Below, one piece after another: positions 35,494 through 45,404 of a DNA stretch of 64,000 nucleotides. The position numbers and the translations under genes were made by a program. The notes below the pieces were generated by a model that searched no databases, was not told the DNA's origin, and saw nothing but the letters and a program-made list of their open reading frames with translations. The stretch lies in contig NZ_JAGIPH010000001.1 of assembly GCF_017877135.1 (NCBI RefSeq), forward strand, positions 1,178,001 to 1,242,000. The letters are read 5' to 3'. The DNA comes from Neorhizobium galegae. GTDB lineage: Bacteria; Pseudomonadota; Alphaproteobacteria; Rhizobiales; Rhizobiaceae. Each line of letters opens with the position of its first letter. The first letter of the stretch is position 1.

Positions 35494-37008
35494 ATGACCC
35501 GGCCAAACATTCTCATTCTGATGGTGGACCAGCTGAACGGCACGCTGTTTCCCGACGGGCCGGCGGATTTCCTCCATGCACCGCATCTGAAAGCGCTGGC
35601 AAAGCGGTCCGTCCGCTTTGCCAACACCTATACGGCAAGCCCTCTCTGCGCGCCGGCGCGGGCAAGCTTCATGTCCGGCCAACTGCCGAGCCGCACCCGC
35701 GTCTACGACAATGCCGCCGAATTTGCCTCCGATATCCCGACCTATGCCCATCACCTGCGCGCCAGCGGCTATTATACGGCGCTGTCTGGAAAGATGCATT
35801 TCGTCGGACCCGACCAGATGCACGGTTTCGAGGAACGCCTGACCACCGACATCTACCCTGCCGATTTCGGCTGGACGCCGGATTATACCAAGCCCGGCGA
35901 GCGAATCGACTGGTGGTATCATAACCTGGGCTCCGTCACCGGCGCCGGCATTGCCGAAATCACCAACCAGATGGAATATGACGACGAGGTGGCCTTCCAT
36001 GCCTCCGCCAAGCTCTACGACCTTTCCCGCCGCGCCGACGAGCGCCCGTGGTGCCTGACCGTCAGCTTCACCCATCCGCACGATCCTTATGTCGCGCGCA
36101 AAAAATACTGGGACCTTTACGACGATTGCGCCGCGCTCGACCCGCCGGGCGACATCCCCGCCTTCGAGGATCTCGACCCGCATTCGAAACGCCTGCTGGA
36201 GGCCTGCGATTTTCGCGCCTTCGACATCACGCGGGAACAGGTGCGCCGCGCCCGCCAGGGTTATTTCGCCAATATATCCTATGTCGATGACAAGATCGGC
36301 GAGCTTCTGGATGTGCTGAACCGCACCAGGATGGCGGAGAATACCGTGATCCTCTTTGTCTCCGACCATGGCGACATGCTGGGGGAAAAGGGCCTGTGGT
36401 TCAAGATGTGCTTCTTCGAGGGATCTGCCCGCGTACCGCTGATGATCGCAGCGCCCGGCTGGCAACCGGCGTTGGTCGAACAGCCGGTCTCGACGCTCGA
36501 CGTGACGCCGACGCTTGCGGGCCTTGCCGGCATCGATATGGCCTCGCTTGCCCGCTGGACCGATGGCGAGAACCTTTCGGCACTGGCCAGGGGAACCGGC
36601 TCACGCAATCCCGTTCCGATGGAATATGCCGCTGAAGGCTCGATTGCGCCGCTGGTGGCGCTTCGCGACGGCCGCTTCAAGCTGACGCTCTGCGAGGCCG
36701 ATCCGCCGCTGCTGTTTGATCTCAAAACCGATCCGCACGAGTGCGAAAACCTTGCCGGCAATCCGGACCATGCCGCAACCATGATCCGCATGACCGGCGC
36801 CATGCTTGCGCGCTGGGATCTTTCCCGCTTTGATGAGGCCGTGCGCGAAAGTCAGGCGCGGCGCTGGGTGGTTTATCCCGCACTGCGCAACGGCGCTTAT
36901 TTTCCCTGGGATTACCAGCCGCTGCAAAAAGCATCCGAGCGCTACATGCGCAACCACATGGACTTGAACGTGCTGGAAGAGAGCAAGCGTTTTCCGCGGG
37001 GGGAGTGA
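35494..37008 (+). CDS. betC: Choline-sulfatase BetC
   Basis: 504 residues. Hydrolyses choline-O-sulfate to choline and sulfate, giving a glycine betaine precursor and sulfur. Type I sulfatase: metal ligands in ILMVDQLNG, and the formylglycine motif LCAPARASFMSG with Cys52 and Arg56. The active-site region ALSGKMHFVGPDQMHGFEER and the C-terminal choline-sulfatase segment around YMRNHMDLNVLEE are typical of BetC. The ATG at 35494 gives the conserved TRPNILILM start; the frame extends into choX but is not used. Confidence 0.94.
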   Translation: MTRPNILILMVDQLNGTLFPDGPADFLHAPHLKALAKRSVRFANTYTASPLCAPARASFMSGQLPSRTRVYDNAAEFASDIPTYAHHLRASGYYTALSGKMHFVGPDQMHGFEERLTTDIYPADFGWTPDYTKPGERIDWWYHNLGSVTGAGIAEITNQMEYDDEVAFHASAKLYDLSRRADERPWCLTVSFTHPHDPYVARKKYWDLYDDCAALDPPGDIPAFEDLDPHSKRLLEACDFRAFDITREQVRRARQGYFANISYVDDKIGELLDVLNRTRMAENTVILFVSDHGDMLGEKGLWFKMCFFEGSARVPLMIAAPGWQPALVEQPVSTLDVTPTLAGLAGIDMASLARWTDGENLSALARGTGSRNPVPMEYAAEGSIAPLVALRDGRFKLTLCEADPPLLFDLKTDPHECENLAGNPDHAATMIRMTGAMLARWDLSRFDEAVRESQARRWVVYPALRNGAYFPWDYQPLQKASERYMRNHMDLNVLEESKRFPRGE

Positions 37009-37058
37009 ACTCGCAGATTCAACCCGTTCTCGATTCCAGTCCCCCTCTGGCTGCCGCC

Positions 37059-37156
37059 ATCTCCCCCACAAGGGGGGAGAACCCGTGTGGTAAACACCCC
37101 GGTTTGAATCGCCGGCAGAACGACTGGGTTAAGCCCTCCCCCTTGTGGGGAGGGTG
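37059..37156. repeat. REP-like palindromic intergenic element
   Basis: Two GC-rich palindromes in inverted orientation: TCTCCCCCACAAGGGGGGAG (37060-37079) and CCTCCCCCTTGTGGGGAGGG (about 37136-37155), separated by about 55 bp. Their cores (CCCCACAAGG and CCTTGTGGGG) are reverse complements, as in paired REP/BIME-type elements scattered in rhizobial intergenic regions. It lies between the convergent betC and prfC stops and may end transcripts from both sides. Confidence 0.7.
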
Positions 37157-37173
37157 GGGAGGGGAAGCCCCCC

Positions 37174-38757
37174 TCACGCCGCCTTGGCGACGTGGTATTC
37201 CTTGATGGCGACCATCTTGATCGCCGGATAGCGCTCCGCCTCGTAACGCAGCGAAAACTGGTCCTGCGCCAGAAACACCGGATCGCCATCGAGGTCGCGG
37301 GCGATATCGCCGCGCTTGACGGTGAGGAATTTTTCCAGCTCCGCCGGCTGGTCCGACGAAATCCAGCGGCAGACCGAAAAGCGCGACATTTCGAACGACA
37401 CCGGCAGCGTATATTCCGCCGACAGCCGCTCCTTCAGCACGTCGAGCTGCAGCGCGCCGACGACGCCGACGATGGCGGGCGAACCGTCTTCCGGCGAAAA
37501 CAGCTGCACGACGCCTTCTTCGGCCATCTGCTGCAGCGCTTCCTTCAGCTTTTTCGCCTTCATCGCATCCTCCAGCCGCACGCGGCGCAGGATTTCCGGC
37601 GAGAAGTTCGGCACGCCCTGGAAGACGAGGTTTTCGCCTTCCGTCAGCGTGTCGCCGATGCGCAGCGTGCCGTGGTTGGGGATCCCGACCACGTCGCCGG
37701 CATAGGCCGTATCGGCGAGCTGCCGCTGCGAAGCAAAGAAGAACTGCGGTGCCGTCAGGCCCATCAGTTTTCCCGTGCGGGCAAGCTTTGCCTTCATGCC
37801 GCGCTCCAGCTTTCCCGAGCAGATGCGGGCAAAGGCGATGCGGTCGCGGTGGTTGGGGTCCATATTGGCCTGGATCTTGAAGACGAAGGCCGTCATCTTG
37901 TCTTCAGCCGCATGCACCTTGCGCACATCCGCCACCTGGTCGCGCGGCGGAGGGGCAAAATCGCCAAGCGCGTTGATAAGATCGCGCACACCAAAATTCC
38001 TGAGCGCCGAGCCGAAGAAGACCGGCGTCATATGGCCTTCGAGAAAGGCCTGGCGGTCAAACGGGCGACAGGCCTCGCGCGCCAGTTCCAGCTCGTCGAT
38101 AAAGGCATCGCGTTCGTTTTCCGGCAGATGCTCGGCCACGCTCTGCGGACCGTTCACCGGCGTCGGCTCCACCTGCGTATCGGAGCCGCGATAGGTGTTT
38201 TGCGCCAGATTGTAGGAACCGCAGAAATTCTTCGAACGCCCGACGGGCCAGGTCACCGGGGCCGTATCGAGCGCCAGCTTTTCCTCGACCTCGTCCAGGA
38301 TCTCAAACGTGTCGCGCGCTTCGCGGTCCATCTTGTTGACGAAGGTGATGATCGGGATGTCGCGCATCCGGCACACTTCAAACAGTTTTAGCGTGCGCGG
38401 TTCGATGCCTTTGGCGCCATCGATCACCATGACGGCGGCATCCACCGCCGTCAGCGTGCGATAGGTATCGTCGGCAAAGTCCTCGTGGCCGGGCGTATCG
38501 AGAATGTTGAAGACATTGCCATCAAATTCGAAGGTCATGACCGAGGTCACGACCGAAATGCCGCGTTCGCGCTCGATCTTCATCCAGTCGGAGCGCGTCT
38601 GGATGCGGTCTTTCTTCGCCTTCACCTCACCGGCCAACTGGATGGCGCCGCCGAACAGCAGCAGCTTTTCCGTCAGTGTCGTCTTGCCGGCGTCCGGGTG
38701 CGCGATGATCGCGAAGGTGCGGCGGCGGGAAACCGCCTCTGCAATGCTTTCGGCCAT
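37174..38757 (-). CDS. prfC: Peptide chain release factor 3
   Basis: 527 residues, the usual RF3 length. A GTPase that removes RF1/RF2 from the ribosome after termination. G-domain motifs: G1 [16 protein letters not shown]2 region [14 protein letters not shown]3 [12 protein letters not shown]4 [11 protein letters not shown]. The C-terminal domain has the conserved [16 protein letters not shown]. The start coincides with the usual [20 protein letters not shown]. It diverges from dut across about 100 bp. Confidence 0.95.
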   Translation of the reverse strand: MAESIAEAVSRRRTFAIIAHPDAGKTTLTEKLLLFGGAIQLAGEVKAKKDRIQTRSDWMKIERERGISVVTSVMTFEFDGNVFNILDTPGHEDFADDTYRTLTAVDAAVMVIDGAKGIEPRTLKLFEVCRMRDIPIITFVNKMDREARDTFEILDEVEEKLALDTAPVTWPVGRSKNFCGSYNLAQNTYRGSDTQVEPTPVNGPQSVAEHLPENERDAFIDELELAREACRPFDRQAFLEGHMTPVFFGSALRNFGVRDLINALGDFAPPPRDQVADVRKVHAAEDKMTAFVFKIQANMDPNHRDRIAFARICSGKLERGMKAKLARTGKLMGLTAPQFFFASQRQLADTAYAGDVVGIPNHGTLRIGDTLTEGENLVFQGVPNFSPEILRRVRLEDAMKAKKLKEALQQMAEEGVVQLFSPEDGSPAIVGVVGALQLDVLKERLSAEYTLPVSFEMSRFSVCRWISSDQPAELEKFLTVKRGDIARDLDGDPVFLAQDQFSLRYEAERYPAIKMVAIKEYHVAKAA

Positions 38758-38861
38758 TGGTCAAAAATCCTTTGAGTTGCCGCGTATCTAGCGATTTAAG
38801 GCCGAGTATGCAATTGACCTCGACAACAGGAATGGCCCGCGCCGCAGAAGGAGAGCCCGAC

Positions 38862-39356
38862 ATGTCCGACACGCGCCCTGACCCGAACGCGGATCCCGGC
38901 ATTAGCCGAAGCGGCCCGATGCTCAACCTCGTGCGCCTTGCCCATGGCGAAGGCCTGGAGCTTCCCGCCTATGAGACGGCCGGCGCCGCCGGCATGGACA
39001 TCCGCGCCGCCGTCTCCGACCCGATGACCCTTGCGCCGGGCGCCCGCGCACTCGTGCCGACCGGCTTCATCTTCGAGATCCCGCACGGCTTTGAAATGCA
39101 GGTGCGCCCGCGCTCCGGCCTTGCCTTCAAGCACGGCGTGACCTGCCTCAACACGCCCGGCACCATCGACAGCGATTACCGCGGCGAAGTGAAAGTGCTG
39201 CTGATCAACCTCGGCGATGCCGATTTCATCATCGAGCGCGGCATGCGCGTGGCCCAGCTCGTCATTGCTCCCGTGGTGCAGGCGGGCGTCACGGAAACCG
39301 ATACGACGAGCGAAACCGCCCGCGGTGCCGGCGGCTTCGGCTCGACAGGCGTCTGA
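38862..39356 (+). CDS. dut: dUTP diphosphatase
   Basis: 164 residues. Trimeric dUTPase that keeps uracil out of DNA and supplies dUMP. All five motifs are visible: [44 protein letters not shown] and the C-terminal [12 protein letters not shown]. The ATG at 38862 has AAGGAG ten bases upstream; the frame extends 35 codons upstream over the prfC start. In rhizobia dut often follows coaBC; here about 10 kb intervene. Confidence 0.95.
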   Translation: MSDTRPDPNADPGISRSGPMLNLVRLAHGEGLELPAYETAGAAGMDIRAAVSDPMTLAPGARALVPTGFIFEIPHGFEMQVRPRSGLAFKHGVTCLNTPGTIDSDYRGEVKVLLINLGDADFIIERGMRVAQLVIAPVVQAGVTETDTTSETARGAGGFGSTGV

Positions 39357-39358
39357 TC

Positions 39359-40285
39359 ATGCCCCGGGCCGCCGACACGTCCCGGCTTGTTCTGCGGTCG
39401 GATTATTTTGACGATCCCCGGGCCTGGCATGCCTTCTGCGACCTTCTGAAGGATATCTTCGGCATCGATGTGACGCCGCTGGAAGGCCTCGGCGGCCCGG
39501 ACCCGACCTGCAGTCCCACGGGCTTTTTCGACCAGGACGGCTGCTGCATCGCCAATCTCAGCGCTTTCTCAATGCCGCTCATGATCGCGGGAAGGATCGT
39601 GCGCGCCGCCGGCTGGCAGTCCGGCGCGGTACGCCCCGCATGGCGTGGCCGCGGCCTGTTCCGGCAGCTCATGGACATCACCTTCGACCGCTGCCGCGCC
39701 GCCGGTTATGAGGCCATGGTGCTGACGACCCGGCATCCCGGCCTCTACGAGCCCTACGGCTTCAAAACCCTGCCGCAGGCGCGCTTTTTTTGCCCCACTC
39801 CGTCACGGCCAGTCTCTGCACGGGTTGCGTCGACTACAGTTTCACGCGCACGCCGGCTCGATATCCGCGATGCCTCAGATCTTGCCCTCCTCCGCAAAGC
39901 CCTTGCGGACCGCACGCCGGTCTCAAAAAATTTCGCCGTGCTCGATCAGTCCCACATGTTCCTGCTCAACGCTTGGCTTTCTCCCTCCGTTTCCCTGCAC
40001 TGGCTCGAACACGCAAACTGCATCGTGGCTACGGATGTATCATCGCCCGACCGCCTGTCGCTCCTCGATGTCATCGCAAGCGAGATGCCGACGCTGAGCC
40101 AGCTTCAAGCCGCCCTCGCCCCGACGGCCGTTGAGGTGGATGTCCATTTCCCGCCGGATCTCCTTTCGATCTCCGACGGCTTTGCAACAACAGCTGCCGA
40201 CGACGGGCTTGCACTGATGATGTGGCACCGCGACGGCGAGTTCCCCGCAGGCCCGGTGCGGCTTTCACCCATGGCGGATTTCTGA
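39359..40285 (+). CDS. GNAT-family N-acetyltransferase
   Basis: 308 residues. The N-terminal half carries a GNAT fold: GAVRPAWRGRGLFRQLMDIT contains the acetyl-CoA pyrophosphate loop (R/Q-x-x-G-x-G/A), followed by RCRAAGYEAMVLTTRHPGLY and the EPYGFKTL motif. The C-terminal 150 residues (SARVASTTVSRARRLDIRDA onward) do not resemble a domain I recognise but may be a second GNAT-like lobe. Substrate unknown. It starts 2 bp after the dut stop. Confidence 0.82.
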   Translation: MPRAADTSRLVLRSDYFDDPRAWHAFCDLLKDIFGIDVTPLEGLGGPDPTCSPTGFFDQDGCCIANLSAFSMPLMIAGRIVRAAGWQSGAVRPAWRGRGLFRQLMDITFDRCRAAGYEAMVLTTRHPGLYEPYGFKTLPQARFFCPTPSRPVSARVASTTVSRARRLDIRDASDLALLRKALADRTPVSKNFAVLDQSHMFLLNAWLSPSVSLHWLEHANCIVATDVSSPDRLSLLDVIASEMPTLSQLQAALAPTAVEVDVHFPPDLLSISDGFATTAADDGLALMMWHRDGEFPAGPVRLSPMADF

Positions 40286-40399
40286 TCGGCTTCTCCTTCG
40301 CCGCCGGCTGGCCTCCCCGAAATTGATGGCGCCTTCCGGCCAGAAGCCGGTTTTCCGATGCGCGATGTTGGAGTATTGGCTTTTCCAGAGGAGGAACCC

Positions 40400-41011
40400 A
40401 TGACCATCACCACACTCATTGCCTATGCTGCTGCCCTCTTCATTGCCGCCGCCATTCCCGGGCCCGGCATGACGGCGATCGTCGCGCGGGCATTGGGATC
40501 CGGCTTTCGCCCGACCTTCTTCATGGGACTCGGCCTCATTCTCGGCGATCTCGTCTATCTCACCGCTGTCGTTCTGGGTCTTGCCATCGTCGCGCAGAAT
40601 TTCACGACGCCCTTCCTCATCATCAAATATGCAGGCGCCGCCTACCTCATCTACATTGCCTTCAAGCTCTGGACCGCCGGCCTCCTGCCGCAGGAGATCG
40701 AGGCAAGACGCGCCCCGAGCATCGGCCTTTCCTTCCTCTCCGGCCTGCTCGTGACACTCGGCAATCCGAAAACCATGCTGTTCTACGTGGCGCTGGTGCC
40801 GACGCTCATTCCGCTGCAGTCGATCGGCCCGAAAGATTATGCAGCGCTGGTCGGGCTGACCTTCGTCGTGCTGATGGCCGTGCTCATTCCCTATATCCTG
40901 CTTGCCTCCCGCGCCCGCCTCCTCCTCAAGAGACCGGCGGCGCTGACGGTTCTCAACCGGTCTGCCGCGAGCATCTTGGCAGGCACCGCCGCCTATATCG
41001 CTGCCCGCTGA
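40400..41011 (+). CDS. LysE/RhtB-family exporter
   Basis: 203 residues with six hydrophobic segments. LysE family features: FIAAAIPGPGMTAIVARALG at the first helix, GLGLILGDLVYLTAVVLGLA, IKYAGAAYLIYIAFKLW and SGLLVTLGNPKTMLFYVALV. These export amino acids or their analogues, but specificity cannot be read here. The ATG at 40400 has AGGAGG upstream. The gene ends 110 bp from convergent comM, a gap with nothing recognisable. Confidence 0.9.
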   Translation: MTITTLIAYAAALFIAAAIPGPGMTAIVARALGSGFRPTFFMGLGLILGDLVYLTAVVLGLAIVAQNFTTPFLIIKYAGAAYLIYIAFKLWTAGLLPQEIEARRAPSIGLSFLSGLLVTLGNPKTMLFYVALVPTLIPLQSIGPKDYAALVGLTFVVLMAVLIPYILLASRARLLLKRPAALTVLNRSAASILAGTAAYIAAR

Positions 41012-41121
41012 CGCCGCTCCGCCTCTGGCCGAGGCTTCCCGCCGGTTCCCATACGCCCGCGGCGGCCTCCTCCTTGCATGTCACACGAGCGCATCGGGCG
41101 CGATGAGAGCAGCCGCGCCGC

Positions 41122-42654
41122 CTACGCCGCAGCCGTCAGCCGCTCGCCGGCAATCCGGTAGGAAATCGCTTCGGCCAGATGAATGCGCCCCACCCGCTCA
41201 TGCCCGTCGAGATCGGCCAGGGTTCGGGCAACCTTCAGCACCCGGTGATAGCCGCGCGCCGAAAATTTGAGCTTTTCCGCCGCATCGCGCAGAAGCTGCA
41301 GTCCCCCGGCATCCGGTTCGGCAAAGCCCTCGATCAGCGCTGTCGAGCAGCGGGCATTGGTGCCGATGGCTGGAAAGCCGGCCTTTGCAAAACGCTCGCG
41401 CTGGCGGTCTCTTGCTGCAGCAACCCTTGCCGCAACCGTTGCGCTGCTTTCCGCCGGGCGCGGCCGGATGAGGTCGGTGGCCGAAACCGAAGGCACATCG
41501 ATGCGGATATCGATGCGATCCATCAGCGGCCCGGAAATCCGGCTCTGGTAATCGCTGACGCAGCGCGGGCCGCGCGCGCAAGCATGCCCCGGTTCTCCCG
41601 CCATGCCACAGCGGCACGGGTTCATCGCCGCCACCAGTTGGATGGCGGCGGGATAGGTGATGCGGTGATTGGCGCGAGCAATGACGCATTCGGCCGTTTC
41701 CAGCGGTTGGCGAAGCGCATCGAGCACCTGCGGCGAAAATTCGGGAAATTCGTCGAGAAACAGCACGCCATGATGGGCAAGCGAGGCCTCACCGGGCTTT
41801 GCCCTGAGGCCACCACCGACAAGCGCTGCCATGGTGGCGGAGTGATGCGGCGTGCGAAACGGCCGCCGGTCCGAAAGCTTGCCGCCCGACAGCTGGCCGG
41901 CAATCGAATGGATCATCGAAACCTCCAGCAGTTCCGCCGCCGAAAGCGGCGGGAGGATGGAGGGAAGCCGCGCCGCCAGCATGGATTTACCCGAGCCGGG
42001 AGGCCCCACCATCAGGAGATTGTGGCCACCGGCCGCGGCCACTTCCAGCGCCCGCTTGGCGCTTTCCTGCCCCTTGATGTCGGCGAGATCCGGCAGGTTG
42101 GCGGGCGCTGCCCGCACCGCCGGCTGTGGCCGCGACAGAACCTGCGTGCCGCGAAAATGGTTGGCCAGCGCAATCAGGCTGCGCGGCGCCAGGATGTCGA
42201 TGGCGCTGCCGGCCCAGGCGGCTTCCGCGCCGCTGTCGAAGGGGCAGATCAGGCCCTTATCCTGCGCATTGGCGCCGATGGCGGCCGGCAGCGCGCCGGC
42301 AACGGCCGCAAGCGTGCCATCCAGATTAAGCTCGCCCAGCACCACATAGCCGCCGAGCGCATCGGCCGGGATGGCGCCGAGAACCGCCATCAGGCCGAGC
42401 GCGATCGGCAGGTCGAAATGCGAACCTTCCTTCGGCAGGTCGGCCGGGGCAAGATTGATGGTGATCTTCTTCGGCGGCAGCGCAAGGCCGGACGCATGAA
42501 GCGCTGCCTGCACCCGCTCCCGGCTTTCGGCCACGGCCTTGTCCGGCAGGCCGACGATATGCATTCCCAGCTTGCCGGGGCCGACCATGACCTGCACATC
42601 CACAGGCACGCCCTCTATGCCCTGGAACGCCACCGTGCTGACGCGCGCCACCAT
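41122..42654 (-). CDS. comM: YifB/ComM-family Mg-chelatase-like AAA ATPase
   Basis: 510 residues. An N-terminal Lon-protease-like fold (ARVSTVAFQGIEGVPVDVQV and PADLPKEGSHFDLPIALGL), a Mg-chelatase AAA+ core with Walker A MVGPPGSGKSMLAARLP and Walker B GVLFLDEFPEF, a small cysteine cluster (CRCGMAGEPGHACARGPRC), and the C-terminal YifB domain (SARGYHRVLKVARTLADLDG). ComM homologues act as helicases promoting branch migration in natural transformation; the role outside competent species is not clear. The start at 42654 gives the conserved beginning; 24 upstream codons are not used. Confidence 0.92.
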   Translation of the reverse strand: MVARVSTVAFQGIEGVPVDVQVMVGPGKLGMHIVGLPDKAVAESRERVQAALHASGLALPPKKITINLAPADLPKEGSHFDLPIALGLMAVLGAIPADALGGYVVLGELNLDGTLAAVAGALPAAIGANAQDKGLICPFDSGAEAAWAGSAIDILAPRSLIALANHFRGTQVLSRPQPAVRAAPANLPDLADIKGQESAKRALEVAAAGGHNLLMVGPPGSGKSMLAARLPSILPPLSAAELLEVSMIHSIAGQLSGGKLSDRRPFRTPHHSATMAALVGGGLRAKPGEASLAHHGVLFLDEFPEFSPQVLDALRQPLETAECVIARANHRITYPAAIQLVAAMNPCRCGMAGEPGHACARGPRCVSDYQSRISGPLMDRIDIRIDVPSVSATDLIRPRPAESSATVAARVAAARDRQRERFAKAGFPAIGTNARCSTALIEGFAEPDAGGLQLLRDAAEKLKFSARGYHRVLKVARTLADLDGHERVGRIHLAEAISYRIAGERLTAAA

Positions 42655-42851
42655 GCCCCTGCCCCTTTTTGCGCCCGCGTTCCACTCACTGAAGTTGTTG
42701 TGGCGCCTAAATACAATCAAACACAATCACGGGACTAAAACAAGAACATTCGCGGAACAATTTTATCCAGTTACTGTATTAGATTTTTCTGTATTTCCAT
42801 AAACGGAACAAAGGAGAACAGGGGTGACGAGCACACGGGCGCGACGCAGCA

Positions 42852-43802
42852 TCAGCCCCGCTTTTCTTCGATAGCGTCCCACAACAGAGCTGCAACATCG
42901 GCACCGCCGAACTTCTTGACCTCGCGAATGCCGGTGGGCGAAGTAACGTTGATCTCCGTCATGAAGTCGCCGATCACGTCGATGCCGACGAAGAGAAAAC
43001 CGCGTTCGCGAAGGGCAGGCCCGATGCGGGCGCAGATCTCTTCTTCGCGCGCCGTCAATTCAGTCGCCTCGGCGCGCCCGCCCACATGCATGTTCGAGCG
43101 CGCGTCGTGCTCGGCCGGCACCCGGTTGATGGCGCCAACGGGCTTGCCGTCGACCAGCAGAATGCGCTTGTCGCCCTTGCGCACCGCCGGCAGATAACCT
43201 TGCGCAATAAAGGGTTCGCCGCGATACATCTGGGAAAACATTTCGAGCAGCGAGGTGAAATTGCGGTCGTCGCGGGTGGAGTGAAACACGCCGGCGCCAC
43301 CATTGCCATAAAGCGGCTTCAGGATGATATCGCCGATCTCGTCGCGGAAGCGTGTGATTTCGCCGACATCGCGCGAGATCAGCGTCGGCGGCATGAGGTC
43401 GGCAAATTCGGTGACAAAGATCTTTTCCGGCGAATTGCGCACCCAGGCCGGATCGTTCACCACCAGCGTCTTCGGATGCAGCCGCTCCAGCAGATGGGTC
43501 GAGGTGATATAGCCCATGTCGAAGGGCGGATCCTGGCGCAGATGAATGACATCCATCGTCGACAGATCGACGCGTTCGCGTTCGCCCAGCGTGAAATGAT
43601 TGCCCTTTTCGTCGCGCAGCGCCATCGGTTCGATGGCGGCGAAGATGCGGCCGTCGCGCATGGTCAGCCGGTCGGGCGTGTAGTGGAAAAGCTCATAGCC
43701 GCGCGCCTGCGCCTCGAGAGCGATGGCGAAGGTGGAATCACCCGCGATGTTGATGCTGGACACATGGTCCATCTGGAACGCGACTTTGCGGATCTTGGCC
43801 AT
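42852..43802 (-). CDS. gshB: Glutathione synthetase
   Basis: 316 residues, ATP-grasp enzyme that adds glycine to gamma-glutamylcysteine. Seen: [20 protein letters not shown] at the N-terminus, [16 protein letters not shown] (ATP-binding), [20 protein letters not shown], and [20 protein letters not shown] (metal/substrate residues). The ATG at 43802 matches the usual N-terminus and has GGGCAGGG upstream. It follows yraN on the same strand, the common rsmI-yraN-gshB order. Confidence 0.95.
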   Translation of the reverse strand: MAKIRKVAFQMDHVSSINIAGDSTFAIALEAQARGYELFHYTPDRLTMRDGRIFAAIEPMALRDEKGNHFTLGERERVDLSTMDVIHLRQDPPFDMGYITSTHLLERLHPKTLVVNDPAWVRNSPEKIFVTEFADLMPPTLISRDVGEITRFRDEIGDIILKPLYGNGGAGVFHSTRDDRNFTSLLEMFSQMYRGEPFIAQGYLPAVRKGDKRILLVDGKPVGAINRVPAEHDARSNMHVGGRAEATELTAREEEICARIGPALRERGFLFVGIDVIGDFMTEINVTSPTGIREVKKFGGADVAALLWDAIEEKRG

Positions 43803-43873
43803 ACCCTGCCCCTTGTCAAATTGCCCGCCAGATGTAGGACGGCGGCTCCTGGATGGCAACGGGCTTGGCCTTG

Positions 43874-44245
43874 TCAAAACGCATCCGGGAAATGGCGCGG
43901 CAACCGCCACGGCCTGATGGCAATGATATCATAGCGTTGCGACAGGCGGGCCGCATCGCTACGGCGCGAAAGCCAAAGGTCGCTGGCCGCCCTGATGCGC
44001 TGTTGCGACAGCGAACCGACGGCATCCACGGCCGCCGTCTCCAGCCGCCTCGCCTTCACCTCGACGAACGCCACAAGGTCACCCTTGCGCGCCACGATGT
44101 CGATTTCGCCCAAGGGCGTGCGCACCCGAAGGGCAAGGATGCGGTATCCCTTGGCCACCAGGAACAGGGCGGCGAGATATTCCGAAAAGCGGCCGCGGCG
44201 CTCGGCTTTTCGGCGCCTCCCCTGCGTGCCGCTCTTAGCCGCCAT
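43874..44245 (-). CDS. yraN: UPF0102 (YraN) nuclease-fold protein
   Basis: 123 residues. The core carries the restriction-endonuclease-like motif [20 protein letters not shown] with the E-D-EVK pattern, and [20 protein letters not shown]. YraN proteins have a nuclease-like fold but no settled function. The ATG at 44245 has AAGGG six bases upstream; a GTG two codons earlier is possible. The start overlaps the rsmI end by 11 bp, so the genes are coupled. Confidence 0.9.
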   Translation of the reverse strand: MAAKSGTQGRRRKAERRGRFSEYLAALFLVAKGYRILALRVRTPLGEIDIVARKGDLVAFVEVKARRLETAAVDAVGSLSQQRIRAASDLWLSRRSDAARLSQRYDIIAIRPWRLPRHFPDAF

Positions 44246-45146
44246 CTGCACCCTTCAGCTCGATCAGGCGCTGGTAGAGATCCTTGCGCGACAGGCCGGT
44301 GAGGCGCGCTGCTTCCGCAGCGGCCTTTGTGGCGGGCATGGAGAGCGCCAGTTCCTTCAGCATCACGTCGACATCGACGGCGGCTGGAATATCGTCATAG
44401 GCCGGCGGGCCGATGACGAGCACGATCTCGCCCTTTACCGTGCGCTCTTCGTCGTAATAGGCCGAGAGTTCGCCAAGCGTGCCGCGACGAAACTCTTCAA
44501 ATGTCTTGGTGAGTTCCCGGCACACGCAGGCCGCTCGCGTCGGCCCCAGCACGTCGGCGGCAATCGCCAGCGTATCGCCGATCCGGTGCGGCGATTCAAA
44601 GAAGATCAGCGTGGATGGAATTTTCGACAGTTCCGCCAGCCGGTCGCGCCGCCCCTTGTCCTTCACCGGCAAAAACCCCGCAAACAGGAAGGCATCGGAC
44701 GGCAGGCCGGAACCGACAAGGGCTGCGAGCGGGGCCGAAGGTCCGGGGATCGGCACCACGCGGTAGCCCGCCTCAATCGCCATCTGCCCAAGCCGGTAGC
44801 CGGGATCGGAGACGAGTGGCGTGCCGGCATCCGAGACCAGCGCCACGGATTTGCCCGCCTCCAGCGCCGCGAGAAGCCGCGGTCCCGCCTCATTGGCATT
44901 GTGCTCGTGATAGGCATACGGGCGGTTGACGATGCCGAAGCGGTCGAGCAGCACGCGGGTGACGCGCGTATCCTCGCAGGCCAGCACATCGGCCCCGGCC
45001 AGCGTCTCCAGCGCCCGAAGCGTGATGTCGCCGAGATTGCCGATGGGGGTCGCCACCAGATAGAGCGCCGGCTCCAGCGGCCGTGCCGGTACTGCCACAT
45101 TGGCCACCCGATAGGTGCGCCCCGAGGTATTTTCGTCTTCCGTCAC
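44235..45146 (-). CDS. rsmI: 16S rRNA 2'-O-ribose C1402 methyltransferase RsmI
   Basis: 303 residues, tetrapyrrole-methylase fold. LYLVATPIGNLGDITLRALE, ACEDTRVTRVLLDRFGI, HEHNANEAGPRLLAALEAG and VSDAGTPLVSDPGYRLG, then GPSAPLAALVGSGLPSDAFL are family signatures. Methylates C1402 of 16S rRNA in the P site together with RsmH. It leads the rsmI-yraN-gshB group and diverges from dnaN over 258 bp, in which I see no other gene. Confidence 0.95.
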   Translation of the reverse strand: MTEDENTSGRTYRVANVAVPARPLEPALYLVATPIGNLGDITLRALETLAGADVLACEDTRVTRVLLDRFGIVNRPYAYHEHNANEAGPRLLAALEAGKSVALVSDAGTPLVSDPGYRLGQMAIEAGYRVVPIPGPSAPLAALVGSGLPSDAFLFAGFLPVKDKGRRDRLAELSKIPSTLIFFESPHRIGDTLAIAADVLGPTRAACVCRELTKTFEEFRRGTLGELSAYYDEERTVKGEIVLVIGPPAYDDIPAAVDVDVMLKELALSMPATKAAAEAARLTGLSRKDLYQRLIELKGADGG

Positions 45147-45404
45147 GGTCTCATCAGGCCTTTCATTTTCAGGATGCCTTTATGCGGGACGCGCCTTCAT
45201 TCAGCAAGCGCGCGCCGCATCCTGCGGAAAGCTGTGAGCCGATGAGCCCGTGGCAGGAAATAAACCCCGCCGGACCCGGCCACCTCTTGCCTTTTCGTTA
45301 AAAACTCTGCCATTTTGCCCGTCCACATCGTCCGACCAGACTGCGGACAGAAATAACATGCCGGCTCCCCTTACGAACCGGCACGGTCGAAAGCGGTAGC
45401 GTCC

